A stretch of 64,000 nucleotides of DNA from Nageia nagi (Eukaryota > Pinophyta): contig JBITNC010000001.1 in the NCBI GenBank assembly GCA_050084985.1, forward strand, positions 105,772,001 to 105,836,000, written 5' to 3'. The first letter of the stretch is position 1. Each line of letters opens with the position of its first letter. Shown here piece after piece: positions 50,725-62,566 of the stretch. The notes beneath the pieces are model-generated. The model was not told the origin of the DNA, ran no database searches, and worked only from the letters and a program-made list of their open reading frames with translations. The position numbers were made by a program, and so were the translations under genes.

Positions 50725-51060
50725 TGTTATGGATGTGTGAATATGTTTAATCTTTTACCATTGACCCCTTAATTTGGTGGCAAACCAATATTTGGCGCAT
50801 CCTTAGCCAGTTTTGTTTGACTGGACTTCCCCCTCGCACCTTCAAACAGTTACAAACAACGAACCAACAGGCTGCACCATCTGCTGAATAGACCAAAGGA
50901 ATAGCATTTTATATTGTAATTTATAACTATAAATTAGTTATATAGCGTATGTGAAAGATTTGTCTAATAAATCATGTTAAAATGCAAAGGTAAGTTTTGG
51001 TCGAAACGCATAAAGGTAAGTTATATAGCGTATGTGAAAGATTTGTCTAATAACATTTAT
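50725..51060 (+). pseudogene. Remnant duplicate of the HMA locus, coding body missing
   Basis: 50,745-50,835 resembles the HMA upstream region 25,585-25,690: gtttaat.ttta.cattgac, then aaaccaatattt and tt.gccagt. 50,840-50,960 resembles the HMA 3' region 26,290-26,410: ttacaaa, then aac.ggctg.accatctgctgaatag. The 600 bp of exons and introns between them at the true locus is absent here. A 32-bp piece (ttatatagcgtatgtgaaag...) is also directly repeated at 50,938 and 51,020. Confidence 0.65.
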
Positions 51061-51328
51061 GTTATTTTAAATAATATATTCTTTGTTAGGAGAGGAACCT
51101 AATGGTATTATTAATTTTGATTTTGAATTTTTTTTTTTAATTTAAAAGAATGATTTCGAAGATTGATACTTTAAGATATTTTTAAATATATAATTTCATA
51201 AAATATCTAAATTAATTTATCAAATATTTGTAAAATTAATTAATTAGATAATTATAAGCCAACGAAGAAGTTCATTGGATCTGTACAACTATTTTAAATA
51301 TATTATGTTTTTATCTATTACATACATT

Positions 51329-51915
51329 CTTAGCATGTGTTGATTTTTTGTCTCCCAATTTAAATTAGTTGTTGCTATTTTGGGTGTTAGATTCGCCGAG
51401 TTGTGATAGGGTAAATTTAGAGTGTTTTAGTTTGCTTCAATGATTGATTGTAACAAGTTGTGATCATGCAACTTGAGTTTATATTTAGCATAATCTATTT
51501 TTTGATCTGTCCAAAACTATATATGTAATGATTTCATTTTTCAAATCAATGAAAGTATAATACTTTTTAGTCAAAGTTAAACTATTTTTATGTTATATGC
51601 ATCGTATGGCATGAAAAATAATCATTCAACATCAATATAACATGTAAAAAATTGTCCGTATAAAACAATTGTACGATATTATAACTCAAAAAACTCATTC
51701 ATCATCTAGCTAATAAACAACTGACAAGCATAAACTCAATCTCAAAGTTATCCATTTACAAAAGCAATTATCCAATAGTGATATTCCAACCTGAACATAC
51801 AAAATATGTGCTCATGAAATATAATGGTTAATGTTATGTATAGAATGGATTTGCGATGAAGCATTGAGAGTGTTAAAATAAATACCTCAAAGAGATAGAA
51901 TCTTTTGCAACGCAA
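51329..51915 (+). repeat. Left arm of a long inverted repeat
   Basis: The reverse complement of 54,615-55,216 matches along its length, including attcttagcat, gttgtaac/gttacaac blocks, aaacactctaaatttaccct and gtgatattccaacct.aacat. The outer edge is sharp at attcttagcat on both sides. Confidence 0.85.
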
Positions 51916-52745
51916 TGATCACAGGATATGCACATAATCCGTACGGTTTAGAGATCCCTACTGATGTTTTTAGAAAATGCAATTAAATAGTTAAAATTAG
52001 ATAATTAAATAGATAGATGTTAATGTTCTTTTAAACATTTTGATTTATAAGATCTATCAGGTAAATATACATTAAATAGAAAAACATTGAACAAATAGAA
52101 AATGAAATTCTATGATTGATATGGTTTTTTTCCATGCATGTGATTGTGGTTGTAACTTTCATGAACATGTATGAAAAATGCAGCAACATCATGAAATTCC
52201 AATTAGAATTGAGTTCTAAGGAAAATGCTCACGTCTTTGTAAAAGTAAGCACTAAAATGGAGTATCAAATGGAATCAACTCTCAGGAAAAATGGAATTGA
52301 GTAATCTATTTACAAAAGCAAATCACCAATGGTGAAAGCTCTATCGTGAGGTTGGAATATGATCAAACCTTGTGAATTTTTGATAAAATAACAAATAGGT
52401 TCATGTTGTCGTAGAAAACAATTTTTATAGATTATACCTTAATTGTCTTGTAAGTTGTGTTTGACTTAATTTGATTGACCTTGTTAATTTTTATTTATGT
52501 TGTCTGATCTGTTGTATTAGTAAAATATTTTAAATGTTTTTAAGACATCGCGGATGGATTCGACTAAATCGTGACAACGTACACAATAATTAGATTTACC
52601 ATGCACAAATGGGCTTTGAAACTTTTAAAGTAAATAACTAAGAAGAGATACGATCTCCTGGAATGCAATGATCAAAGGATATGCACGGAACGGGCAATGT
52701 TTAGAGGCCCTCTTTTTAAGTGTTTTCAAAAATGCAATTGAATGG
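51875..52745 (+). repeat. Diverged direct duplication inside the inverted repeat
   Basis: 51,875-51,985 and 52,630-52,745 share taaa.taaata.ct.a..gagata..atct, aatgatca.aggatatgcac and aaaatgcaatt.aat. 51,760-51,800 and 52,300-52,345 share tatttacaaaagcaa..atc.ccaat.gtga. Confidence 0.6.
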
Positions 52746-53248
52746 TTTCAGACCAGATTCTATTAACCGCCACAAGTATTCCGGCTGATTGTACAACTTT
52801 TAAAGCTTTAATTAGATACAGGTTTCTTTTAAATGTAATTGTGATAACAACCATGATGGTCAGGTAGGAAAAATATAGGAACCTTAAAATAAAGTATCAA
52901 ACGAATTTGAGGTTTAAGAAAAATGTTAACATGTCTCTGTAAAAGGTAACGACCCTTTTCAAATTCCCTCTGTTTAATTTAAAAAAAAAAAAGCAGCACA
53001 GCGAGAATGGTTAAAATTGCAGATTGAAGTAGAAACCAAATTTGGTGTTAAAGAGTACAGAAGCCTCGTAACACCTACGCTGCACTGCTGCTTTCACAAA
53101 AGGCGAAAGAAGGAAAATGGAAGCTTTTCTCCTACTCACTATCAGAGCCAGGTTTAGATCCTGCGCCACTCTGATGTATGTACGATTCTTAGGGAAAATT
53201 TTATTACTACAAAAAATGGAGCAGAGACGATACAAACTTCCATAAGGG

Positions 53249-53253
53249 AAAAT
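53249..53253 (-). terminator. Pol III terminator of tRNA-Phe
   Basis: A run of four T residues on the minus strand immediately after the tRNA 3' end. Confidence 0.8.
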
Positions 53254-53277
53254 GCGGTGAGCGTGGATCGAACACGC

Positions 53278-53320
<43 letters not shown>

Positions 53321-53325
53321 CCCGC
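53254..53325 (-). tRNA. tRNA-Phe (GAA)
   Basis: The minus strand folds as a standard cytosolic tRNA-Phe: acceptor GCGGGGA, D-arm GCTCAGTTGGGAGAGC, anticodon arm TCAGACTGAAGATCTGA with anticodon GAA, T-arm GCGTGTTCGATCCACGC, then TCACCGC, 72 nt with no intron and no encoded CCA. Box A and box B promoter sequences (TAGCTCAGTTGG and GTTCGATCC) are intact. The downstream ATTTTCC gives a pol III stop. It is therefore likely functional and nuclear. The overlapping minus-strand open frame (53,011-53,310) is a shadow. It sits between the two arms of a long inverted repeat. Confidence 0.97.
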
Positions 53326-54614
53326 ATGATTATTTTAGTGTCATCTTAGATTAATCTTAGTTTAATTTGACCTCTGCCATGCGTTTTGCCCCAACAAATG
53401 TGTGTACGGCAGGTAGAATAATATCCTGACAAATAAACTTTAAAATACATGTTTAGATTTTAGATTTTGTTATAATGAATTGGCTTCTTATATTTACATA
53501 ACGATATTACGGGATTCGCCTACGTAAGTTTCGCTCCTTGATGTAGTCCATTAAGCAATTTCTTATATTCCCTAGGAGAAAAGTTCATATTATCAACTTT
53601 TTTAATATAATACAAGCAAAATTTTGGTTTTTGTATAATATACTTTGTATTTTGGTTTATTATTAGTATTATATATTTGATATAAATTAAGGGTTTTAGC
53701 CACGGATTTTCAATAAATATTATTTTTGATTCTTTTGAAAAGGATTTAATTAAATCATAGATCATTTAGTAGACAAATCTTTTATCAAGAATTATATATT
53801 ATAAAATTTTATGATCTTATATTGCATGCTTTTTTACTACATATTAAAAACTACTTTAAAAAATATTTAATTTTTTTTTAAAATGAGGTTCAAACATGAT
53901 TCAAGCTCTCTTAGGGGTTGTAGGTTTATGCAAGCTATCTAATTAGTTTTCAGGTACAATCCATCCCTGCAAGTTAATGCTCATTAATGTAACAAGAAAA
54001 ATGCCCATGCATCACAAGATATCCTACTAAACACTTCACATACTCAAATCAAATATGAATCTTTTAACAACAAATTCATTACTTGCTTGTAAACGAATCA
54101 CATGTACTACAAAGACTAATATAAATGCATAATTTGATGATAAAAAAATATTAAGTATCAACAATCATAGTAATTAATTCATATAAATAAATTCAAATGA
54201 TGAACCTTGAAATGATATGCAAAGAAGATGCATATATTATCCTTTCCTTATGATGATTATCATATTATTAAAATGGGTGCTAAATGTGATAATATATACA
54301 TCATCACTAACGAATTCAAATACCATCACAATCCAAGAATAATATGAAGAGTTAGTACTCAAATAAGTATATAAATAATAAACTATTGAAAATTTGTGCG
54401 AACTATTTAGCCATTAGTAATAATATGTCCAAAGAAACTACAAAACTTATAATGAGAATGCAATCCCTTAACAATGAAATATTTAGCTATGTAATCTAAT
54501 GTCAAACTTACTACAAGAGCAGTCCAATGATTATATACCAACATTATAATTACTCTATAATATTCTAAAATATGTTTTGGACAAACCTAGAAATAAACAT
54601 GACAAACCCATTCT
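53326..54614. other. tRNA upstream region and AT-rich sequence
   Basis: The first hundred bases on the right are the tRNA 5' flank (minus strand). The rest is AT-rich. The minus-strand open frame 53,520-53,765 is isoleucine- and lysine-rich, as random AT-rich sequence gives. Confidence 0.4.
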
Positions 54615-55216
54615 AAAAGATTGTATCTCTTGGAGGTATTTACTTTAAAAGTCTTAATGCTTCATGAAAACCCACTCTTGTATAGATAGTAATCATTATA
54701 TCTCATGAGTTGTATATTTTGTATGTTTAGGTTGGAATATCACCATTAGATAATTGCTTTTGTAAATGGATAACTTGTGAGATTAAGAGTTTATGCTTAT
54801 GAGTTGTTTGTTAGGTAGATGACGAATGCATTTTTTGAGTTGTAACATCATACAATTGTTTTACATGTATGACTATTTTACATGTTATATTGATATTTTA
54901 TGACTATTTTACATTTCATACGATGCACACAACACAAAAATCATTTAACTTTTACTGGGAAGTATTCTACTTTCATTGATTTGAAAAGCGAAATCATTAC
55001 ATGTATAAGTTTTGGACAAACACAAAAATAGATTGTGCCAAATATAAAATAAATTGCATGATCACAACTTGTTACGATCAATCCATAAAATAAACTAAAA
55101 CACTCTAAATTTACCCTATCATGCTAAACGACAATTGGGCAAAACTAGCACCCAAAATAACAATAAATAATCTAAAGTGAGAGATGAAAAATTATAGTTC
55201 TGCATATGCTAAGAAT
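54615..55216 (-). repeat. Right arm of the long inverted repeat
   Basis: Inverted match to 51,329-51,915. Inside it, a roughly 16-bp phrase tatgactattttacat is repeated in tandem (54,868-54,915) and is expanded relative to the left arm. Confidence 0.85.
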
Positions 55217-56165
55217 AGCCCATCAGGCTCTCATTAATTAAGGGGGATTCTAAGTTATTTTTTAGGGGGAAATCTAAATATTCTTTTAAAAAGGGGAGTT
55301 TAATTAAGATTTTTTTTAAAACTCTATGGGAGTTAATTTTAAAGGAAATTTTTTTATAATGGTAGGGTTAATCCTTTTTGAAGGGGTGATTTTTCTCTAG
55401 AAAAGGAGTATTTTTTTTACTCAAATGAATTAAAGGGGGAATTTAAGCATGATGCGATATTTTTCCTCAAAAATTAAGGGGAGAAACTTTTTAAACAAGG
55501 TATTAATTTTTTGAGAAAGTATTATTATAAAGAGGGAATTCTAAGTCTTTTTAAGCAATAATTTTTTTATCTCTCTCAAAAATTAAAAAGGGGGAATCTT
55601 TCTAAGTGTATTTTTTTAAGCATGGAATATTTTTTACCTTAACTCAAAAATTAAAGGAGGGATATATTTTTTTCTTTTCTAACATGAATATTTTAGTAAA
55701 AAAAGGAGGGGGATACCTTGATTCAATTTTTATAAAAATAGTGGACTTTGTAATTTTTCTCTCTCTCATCCTTATAAAAACGTCCTCTTGGGGTTATGAA
55801 CAATACCCATTAGACTTTGAGGTTTCAAGTAAATGGATGTTGTAATCTTTTTTGCATTTTTTATGCACCATTTTTCATGTCTTGTAAATCATAAAAATTG
55901 AAAAACACCCCCTCAAATGAACACATCCACATATTTTTATTCCACAACATGACTTGTTTGGGTAACCATTAGGAAAGGACAAGGCAGATTGAAGTCGTTA
56001 GTTCATCAATCGAAATGGTGAAAAGTTCGTACTTCTTAATTTCTCCCAAGTCCTTTATTAATCTTAACATAACTTCATATAGGTGGACAAACATATGTGT
56101 AGTGATACCACATGTATACATGTCCATTGATTTGAAATAGGATTATCGAATTATTAAAAAAGGTA
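55217..56165 (+). repeat. Dispersed repeat with G-run/T-run low-complexity half
   Basis: 55,217-55,650 alternates runs of 4-5 G with runs of 6-9 T or A (for example aattaaagggggaattt). 55,890-56,160 is the inverted relative of 44,570-44,820. The whole is probably an LTR or its U3 part. Confidence 0.65.
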
Positions 56166-59140
56166 AAAATACCACTTTTAAAAGTTAATTTTATCATACC
56201 CATATTGTAGATCTCATCTCCATCTCTCCAATGATTTAAACGATGAGCAAAATAAACCCTCTTTGCAAAAGTTATGCTAGTTTGAAATTTTTTGTAAAAT
56301 TAAAATAATCCAAGTATACCTCACATGTCACATCAACAACTAAGTTAGCATCCAAATCAACGATGCATATATTTTGAGGTGCATAATCAGTAAGACAACT
56401 CAACATCCATGGTAGATGAGTATTGATAATATCAGAGAATGTGTCTAGATGCTAGTGAGACCTGTGCATATATCAAAATGGGTCAACATCCCACTACATG
56501 GTGGTATTTTCTTGTATTTGCCCCTCCTCTCTCTATTTTGACTAGTTAGTTTGAATTATTTAGGCAACTTTGATTATCCACAATGTTGGTCTCTCTTTTT
56601 AATTAGCAGCCCCCTTTATTTAAAAAGTGATCGCTCCTTTTTCAAAAGAGTCCTCTCATTAATCGACTTCCTCCATTTAATTGAGGTATCCTTTTCCCTT
56701 TTGAAATATATGTAGTCCCTCTTTTTGACTTATTAAATAGTCATTTACCCTCCTTATAACACTTGGTCATTCCTCCTTTTAGCTACCCTCTTTTAATGCG
56801 GTCCCCTTTATTCATTAGCCACTTAAAACCTTCAACTTATTATTTGACTCTTTTATTAGCCATTTTAATTGGTTGTCTATTCTTTTAGGAGTTTGGAGGA
56901 GTAGATATTTCAAAAAATGAAGGTACTTTATTTCAAATATCTTTAGACTTTTCCATTCCCAACAAGCATGAAACTTGGTATGATATCCACCCATTACATA
57001 TTTGAAGGTATAGTTGGGATATTAATAGTTTTGGAGATAAATATTTAAAATAAAGGTATTGTATTAAAAATGTGGGTAGGTATATTGACCTTGCATAATG
57101 GTGGAGCTAGCAAAAAGACTCCCATTTATTGTAAATGTTCTTTTAGAATCCTATAAAAAGGAGGTATTAAAGCTCATTTGGGACATGGGAAAATTTGCAA
57201 ATGCATGAGAGATAGAATAAAGATCTTAGAGAGGTTTTTTCTAGTTTTTGTGAGTGATCATTATTGTGAGAGAGAGTTTGTAAAGGCTAACTTCCTCATT
57301 TGTATACATATCTTCATCAAATTTTTAAGGAATAAGGATATTTTTGGCGATATTTCTTACTCAATTTATCTTTAAGTTATCTATTATTATGCAATCTATT
57401 GTAATTTATAAAGCTTAAAGTTATTTTGATCATTCTCTTCAAGCACTTGGATTCCAAGTATGAAGGATATATATTTGTTTTAACACCTATTCCCATCTAA
57501 GTATTTACAGATCATCCATTTAGGGATTATCTTGATAACCTAGTACAGACACTCAAAAATGATTGTTCTTTCAAAAGATGAAAGAAGGATGAAAAAATTA
57601 AAGTAAATTAAAAGTTTTACTATAGTATTCCAAACACTAGCATCTAACACCTAAACATCGATAATTCATCCCAAATGTTAGAGTCTAATACTTGGATGCC
57701 AATGATTCTAAAGTGGACAAAAGCAAAATAAAAATGGCAATATCTAAAGTGTCTTGGGAAGGAAGAAAAGGATAATAGATGACTCATCATCCATCTCATG
57801 CTTTCCCACTTTGGATCATAGCCATGACAAAGTTGGATAGACTTTTCTATCCATATTTTCTTCTAAAAATTGAAAACTTTGCTTATTTTTGAGATTTATA
57901 AATAAAGCCTTCAACCATGAAGCAAAGGTATCTAGTTTGAATGCAAAGTTACCCTATCGAAACACATCCAGGTTTTACTAAGTTAGATGCATTATTGTTA
58001 TATATTTTATATACTTGTTTATGTTCACTTTATGTTGATTTTATGATATGAAAAGGTATGTTCGATGTATTTCATGTTCTCATGTGTGCAAGGTCCACAT
58101 GTGTAGAGCAACCAAACTAATCATAGGAAGTCTTAAAGAGTTGAAGAGAACCAAGAGATCTCGATTCTTCTTATAAGTTTCAGAAGATAATCCTTGAAGC
58201 TTGTAGACATAGAAATTAGGCGTATGAAGACCTAAATATTCTTTTGTAAAAAAGCCCTTTTTGCAAGGCAATAGATCAAAATAGATTCATCATTTGACTT
58301 CTACTTAAGAGCAATAAACAAAAATATTGGTTGTAACATATCTCATCTTGTTTGCTAACAAGGTTACTTTTTGAGTATGAGATTTTGGCACTAGAAGGAG
58401 GTACCCTCATATGAAAACAACATCAGTGATAAGATAAGGGTTTTTTCATGTATATTTTATGCACATTTTGTTGGTTTATATCATGTGGTAGCAAAACTAG
58501 TTTCATTTTTATTTTTTGTATTTTTATAGGATTGACTTGAAGAAATGCTGGTGATTGAACTTCACATGCTAGTGATTGGATTAAAATGCCAACAATTTTG
58601 TCAAAACACCAATGATATTAGAAAAAAGTTGATTTTTTTTTTTTTATCAATTTGGAAAGCACAACTTAGGAATTAAGATTGAGGATCAAAGATGAACACC
58701 TTGTTTGTGATCCCTATGCTCAGAATGGCTGTAGGGGAGGGTATTGAATATCACTAATAATATGCATTATTTTTTTCATTTATTTGGATAAGTTTCTAAA
58801 GTTTATTTACTTCTTCTCTTTTTGGGAATGGATCACATAAACAAACAAACTCATTCACTTAATATTTTACTATATTTTCCACCTATGCTCTCCCATTGCG
58901 CTAAAAAGTGATCTGAGGTGACCAAAATGGATGTGATAGAAAGAGGGTAAATGAACCTTCTATTTTTTCACTTTATCATAATAAATTGTAAATGAATTTA
59001 CATCAAGTTACTTCCATATTTGGAAGGAGTAATTAATCATCATTAAATCTAGAATGAAGATAAGGTGAATTTACCAAGTCTAAGGTAGATTAGGGTACAC
59101 TAAATTGGTTAATGAATTTGGTGGTTATTCTCTACATATT
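56166..59140. other. No gene recognised; probable LTR-derived part
   Basis: 56,510-56,900 is pyrimidine-rich with repeated cctttt and attagcca phrases. CCTATAAAAAGGAGG at 57,150-57,164 is a TATA-like box on the plus strand, followed by gagagaggtttttt and gtgagagagagttt, an arrangement common in LTR R regions. The rest shows no open frame with a recognised domain. Confidence 0.4.
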
Positions 59141-59145
59141 AATAC

Positions 59146-59335
59146 TCTTACTTGTATACCTTACCACATCGAGATGTGGTCAAAGGATTGTGACTTATAA
59201 CAAGGGGAAATAAACCTACATTAAAGGAAATGTACTCACATTAATGACTTCTTACTTGTCTACATTACCATATTGAGAGATGGTCAAAGGATTATGACTC
59301 ATAAGAAGAGGTAATAAACCATATTTTTAATATTT
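59146..59335. repeat. Two-unit tandem duplication, about 117 bp
   Basis: Both units contain cttacttgt.tac.ttacca, at.gag..atggtcaaaggatt.tgact and aataaacc. Confidence 0.75.
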
Positions 59336-59596
59336 ACTTTGATGAATGAACCTCATTAAAAGGTAATAAATCTCATGGGTATCTAGATTAACTTGCACAT
59401 TATTTAAAATATTATTTGAATCATATTAAAAAGTTTTAATTAATAAACATGTGTGATTGGGAGGTGTTTACAAATAAAAATTGAGAATGCAAATAAGTAA
59501 ATAGGGGGTTATCTACAAACTCAATATTATCTGTATTCTAGCTACGGATAGCAATTTATTCTAGATAACAATGAACAACATATAACTATTCAGAGG

Positions 59597-60320
59597 TGTA
59601 AATGTAACCAACCAAGACCGTGATTTGTGTACTTACCTCACGGAACGTACCTGACAACGGAAGACGTAGATATTAGCGATGTACTGATGATAAGCTACCT
59701 TTCCAACAGCGTCGCAACCTGCAATGATGCCAAAAGAGGACCGCGGGCGGTCCGTTTCAGTAATATAAGAGCGCCGGTGGTGTTCTTCCGTTCACAAAGG
59801 AGCGCCGGCGGCCTTATCTTGATAGCTTTGACCTCTCAGTTAGGTCCAGTTCTTCAGTATAGATATCTCAGATAGCAGTATAATATCAGAATTGATCGCA
59901 GATGTCAGGATAGCTCGTGCAAGGAAGCACACAAACCACAGCCTTGTAGGCGGTACCAGAGAATACCTTAAGGGGTAGCCACTTACAAGACCATACGCGG
60001 GATCATGTGTATCCTTGTTGTTGTGGACTTACTATTAGATCCCTTATTTATATAGATATAGGTAATACCGCCCATAGGTCGGCGTGCATCCACATAAATA
60101 AGGTTAATTCACAAGATTTAAGATAAATACATCAATAAACAAGATGATTCACACAATACTCAAGATATACCATGCAATATTCAAGATAACCCATGCAATA
60201 TTCCCATTCAAGCCAAACATTGATATTATCACTTTTATCCATTCAAGACATATAGTTAAGCCAAGCATATTTCATTAATTTATTGATTTAAAAACATAAA
60301 ATCATTTTTATGTGTTAACA
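59597..60320 (-). repeat. Probable 3' LTR of the young element
   Basis: About 725 bp, close to the 796-798 bp of the older relative. On the minus strand TATATAAATA (60,045-60,054) is a strong TATA box. The right end is tgtgttaaca, next to AAAGTGGGGCATC (minus), a polypurine tract. The left end is chosen at the composition change and is approximate. It contains one strong and two weaker copies of the GC-rich palindrome. Confidence 0.6.
60045..60054 (-). promoter_or_regulatory. LTR TATA box (minus strand)
   Basis: TATATAAATA followed by AGGGATC. It would drive the retroelement RNA, or outward transcription from this 3' LTR toward lower coordinates. Confidence 0.65.
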
Positions 60321-60680
60321 GATGCCCCACTTTGGATGTGAAATCGAAGAAATCATGAGATGACTTGAGATTTTATATTCAAAGTAAAAACACAACATCA
60401 TAGCAAGCAATTTTGATAAGCAATGATAAACACTAATCATTCCAAACTTAAGCAACATCATGATAAAGCTATATATAGGTTGAGAAAACTCCCTTTTTAC
60501 ATTACCTTGGGCATGCTTGCCCCTTGCATTTTGCTGTAGAAGGTGATAGTCTGATAAGCTGATAATCTTTGCTGCAATGTTGATGACCCAAGACAACAAA
60601 CTTGACAACACATATGACAATGACCGGACAGACGACTTGACCACACATGCCGGCTGGACGACAACTTGACAAGACCACAT

Positions 60681-60900
60681 CACAAGACAAAACATGAACA
60701 ACTCACAAGACCAAGACATGATAACACACATGATCAACTCACAAGACAAGACATGATAACACACATGATCAACTCACAAGACAAGACATGATAACACACA
60801 TGATCAACTCACAAGACAAGACATGATAACACACATGATCAACTCACAAGACAAGACATGATAACACACATGATCAACTCACAAGTCCAAACATGATAAC
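60681..60900. repeat. 35-bp tandem array, about six units
   Basis: Unit acatgataacacacatgatc + aactcacaagacaag. The middle copies (60,716-60,890) are essentially identical, so expansion is recent. Confidence 0.95.
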
Positions 60901-60913
60901 CATAACCAAACAC

Positions 60914-61300
60914 AGGGGAGAGCTAAGTATCCACACAACTGAGCCCTCTCATCAAGAGGTGTACTCCAGTTGCCGAAGAACCGAACTCCGCAAAACAAGT
61001 GATAAGCTGATAATGGGAGAGCTAAGTATCCACACAACTGAGCCCTCACATCAAGAGGTGTACTCCAGTTGCCGAAGAACCGAACTCCGCAAAACAATGA
61101 TAAGCAGATATGTGAGAGCTAAATTCCACACAACTGAGCCCTCGCATCAAGAGGTGTACTGCAGTTGCCGAAGAACCGAACTCCGCAAAACAATGATAAG
61201 CTAAAGGGGGAGAGCCAAGTTCCACACAACTGAGCCTTCACACTGGCTGCAGTCACATAGGAACCGAACTCCGCAAAACAATTGATAAGTTGATGGAGCT
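60914..61300. repeat. Tandem array of about 98 bp, four units
   Basis: Units start at gagagct near 60,918, 61,017, 61,114 and 61,210. All contain ccacacaactgagcc and gaaccgaactccgcaaaaca. The fourth is more diverged. The open frames on both strands here come from the repeat. Confidence 0.95.
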
Positions 61301-61301
61301 G

Positions 61302-62097
61302 ACACTCCACTAAGAAGCATGATAAGCTGACTATGGGAGCTGAACTCCTCTCACAAGCATGATAATCTGATCATGGGAGCTAGACTCCTCTCAAAAGCAC
61401 GGTAATCTGATCATGGGAGCTGGACTCCACTCATAAGCACATGATAAGCTGACTATGGGAGCTGGACTCCTCTCACAAGCATGATAATCTAATCATGGGA
61501 GCTAGACTCCTCTCACAAGCATGATAATCTGATCATGGGAGCTGGACTCCTCTCACGAGCATGATAACCTGATCATGGGAGCTGGACTCCTCTCATAAGC
61601 ATGATAATCTGATCATGGGAGCTAGACTCCTCTCACAAGCATGATAATCTGATCATGGGAGCTGGACTCCTCTCACAAGCATGATAATCTGATCATGGGA
61701 GCTGGACTCCTCTCACAAGCATGATAATCTGATCATGGGAGCTGGACTCCTCTCACGAGCATGATAACCTGATCATGGGAGCTGGACTCCTCTCATAAGC
61801 ATGATAATCTGATCATGGGAGCTGGACTCCTCTCACAAGCATGATAATCTGATCATGGGAGCTGGACTCCTCTCACAAGCATGATAATCTGATCATGGGA
61901 GCTGGACTCCTCTCACAAGCATGATAATCTGATCATGGGAGCTGGACTCCTCTCACAAGCATGATAATCTGATCATGGGAGCTGGACTCCTCTCACAAGC
62001 ATGATAATCTGATCATGGGAGCTGGACTCCTCTCACAAGCATGATAATCTGATCATGGGAGCTGGACTCCTCTCATAAGCATGATAGTCTGATCACT
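61302..62097. repeat. 40-bp tandem array, about twenty units
   Basis: Unit gctggactcctctcacaagc + atgataatctgatcatggga. Inner units are nearly identical, edge units diverged. Each unit holds a GATAA box and a TGATCA palindrome. The catgataa core is shared with the 35-bp and 98-bp arrays, suggesting a common origin. Confidence 0.97.
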
Positions 62098-62233
62098 CGG
62101 GTCTGTAAGCACGAAACTTAAAGCAATATTCTCCTGGATATATCATTCGTCAAACATCTATGATGCACTCATGATACTCAATAAGCTGATTTTCCAGATA
62201 AAGGAACGTGAACGATCCTTTCTTACTGACTTA

Positions 62234-62271
62234 GAACGCCGGCGGTCTTCAACTAAGACCGCGGGCGGTCC
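62234..62271 (+). promoter_or_regulatory. Two GC-rich palindromic motifs upstream of the PMD promoter
   Basis: GAACGCCGGCGGTCTT (62,234-62,249) and AGACCGCGGGCGGTCC (62,256-62,271), about 150 bp upstream of the TATA box. The same motif occurs in the LTR and in the PMD intron. Candidate protein-binding sites. Confidence 0.6.
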
Positions 62272-62412
62272 TTTTCTTGATGATTTTTCAAAAACCATAA
62301 AATCACGTCCCTACGAATCACCCCTGGATTCCAGATTGACGTCTAATTGCTGATCTACGTGCCCCAAACGCTCAAGTCGAAATTTACCTTGAAGTGTGTG
62401 CCCTAACCTTTT

Positions 62413-62419
62413 TATAAAA
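62413..62419 (+). promoter_or_regulatory. TATA box of the PMD gene
   Basis: TATAAAA followed by ggggcccc. The inferred start is near 62,445, giving a 5' leader of about 120 bases with no ATG before 62,567. The dead copy preserves a corresponding segment at 34.3 kb. Confidence 0.75.
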
Positions 62420-62566
62420 GGGGCCCCACCCCTCCTCATTTGTTCACCCTGTCATTTTCATAGCTGAGAGCACTCTAGAGGTTGAGAGACTGATTCGGAG
62501 AGTTTTAGCCGGTGCTTTTTGTCACTCTCGCTAGATAATTCTTCCTGTATTGCTGTGTTGCACGCT

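Noticed and set aside
53011-53310. Minus-strand open frame of 99 codons with CpG-containing sequence
   Set aside because: It overlaps most of the tRNA-Phe gene in the same strand; the frame is a by-product.
59627-59875. Plus-strand open frame of 82 codons
   Set aside because: It lies inside the LTR-like segment opposite to its inferred sense and includes the palindromic motifs.
60315-60764. Minus-strand open frame of 149 codons
   Set aside because: It crosses the polypurine tract and the 35-bp array, has a repetitive cysteine/serine composition and no domain.
60893-61310. Open frames on both strands repeating HTTEPSHQEVYSSCRR or FCGVRFFGNWSTPLD
   Set aside because: They arise because the 96-99 bp repeat units keep or restore frame. 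Both strands are open at once, and units vary in length.
60681-62097. CRISPR-like regularly spaced repeats
   Set aside because: Units are contiguous tandem repeats with no unique spacers, in a plant nuclear context.
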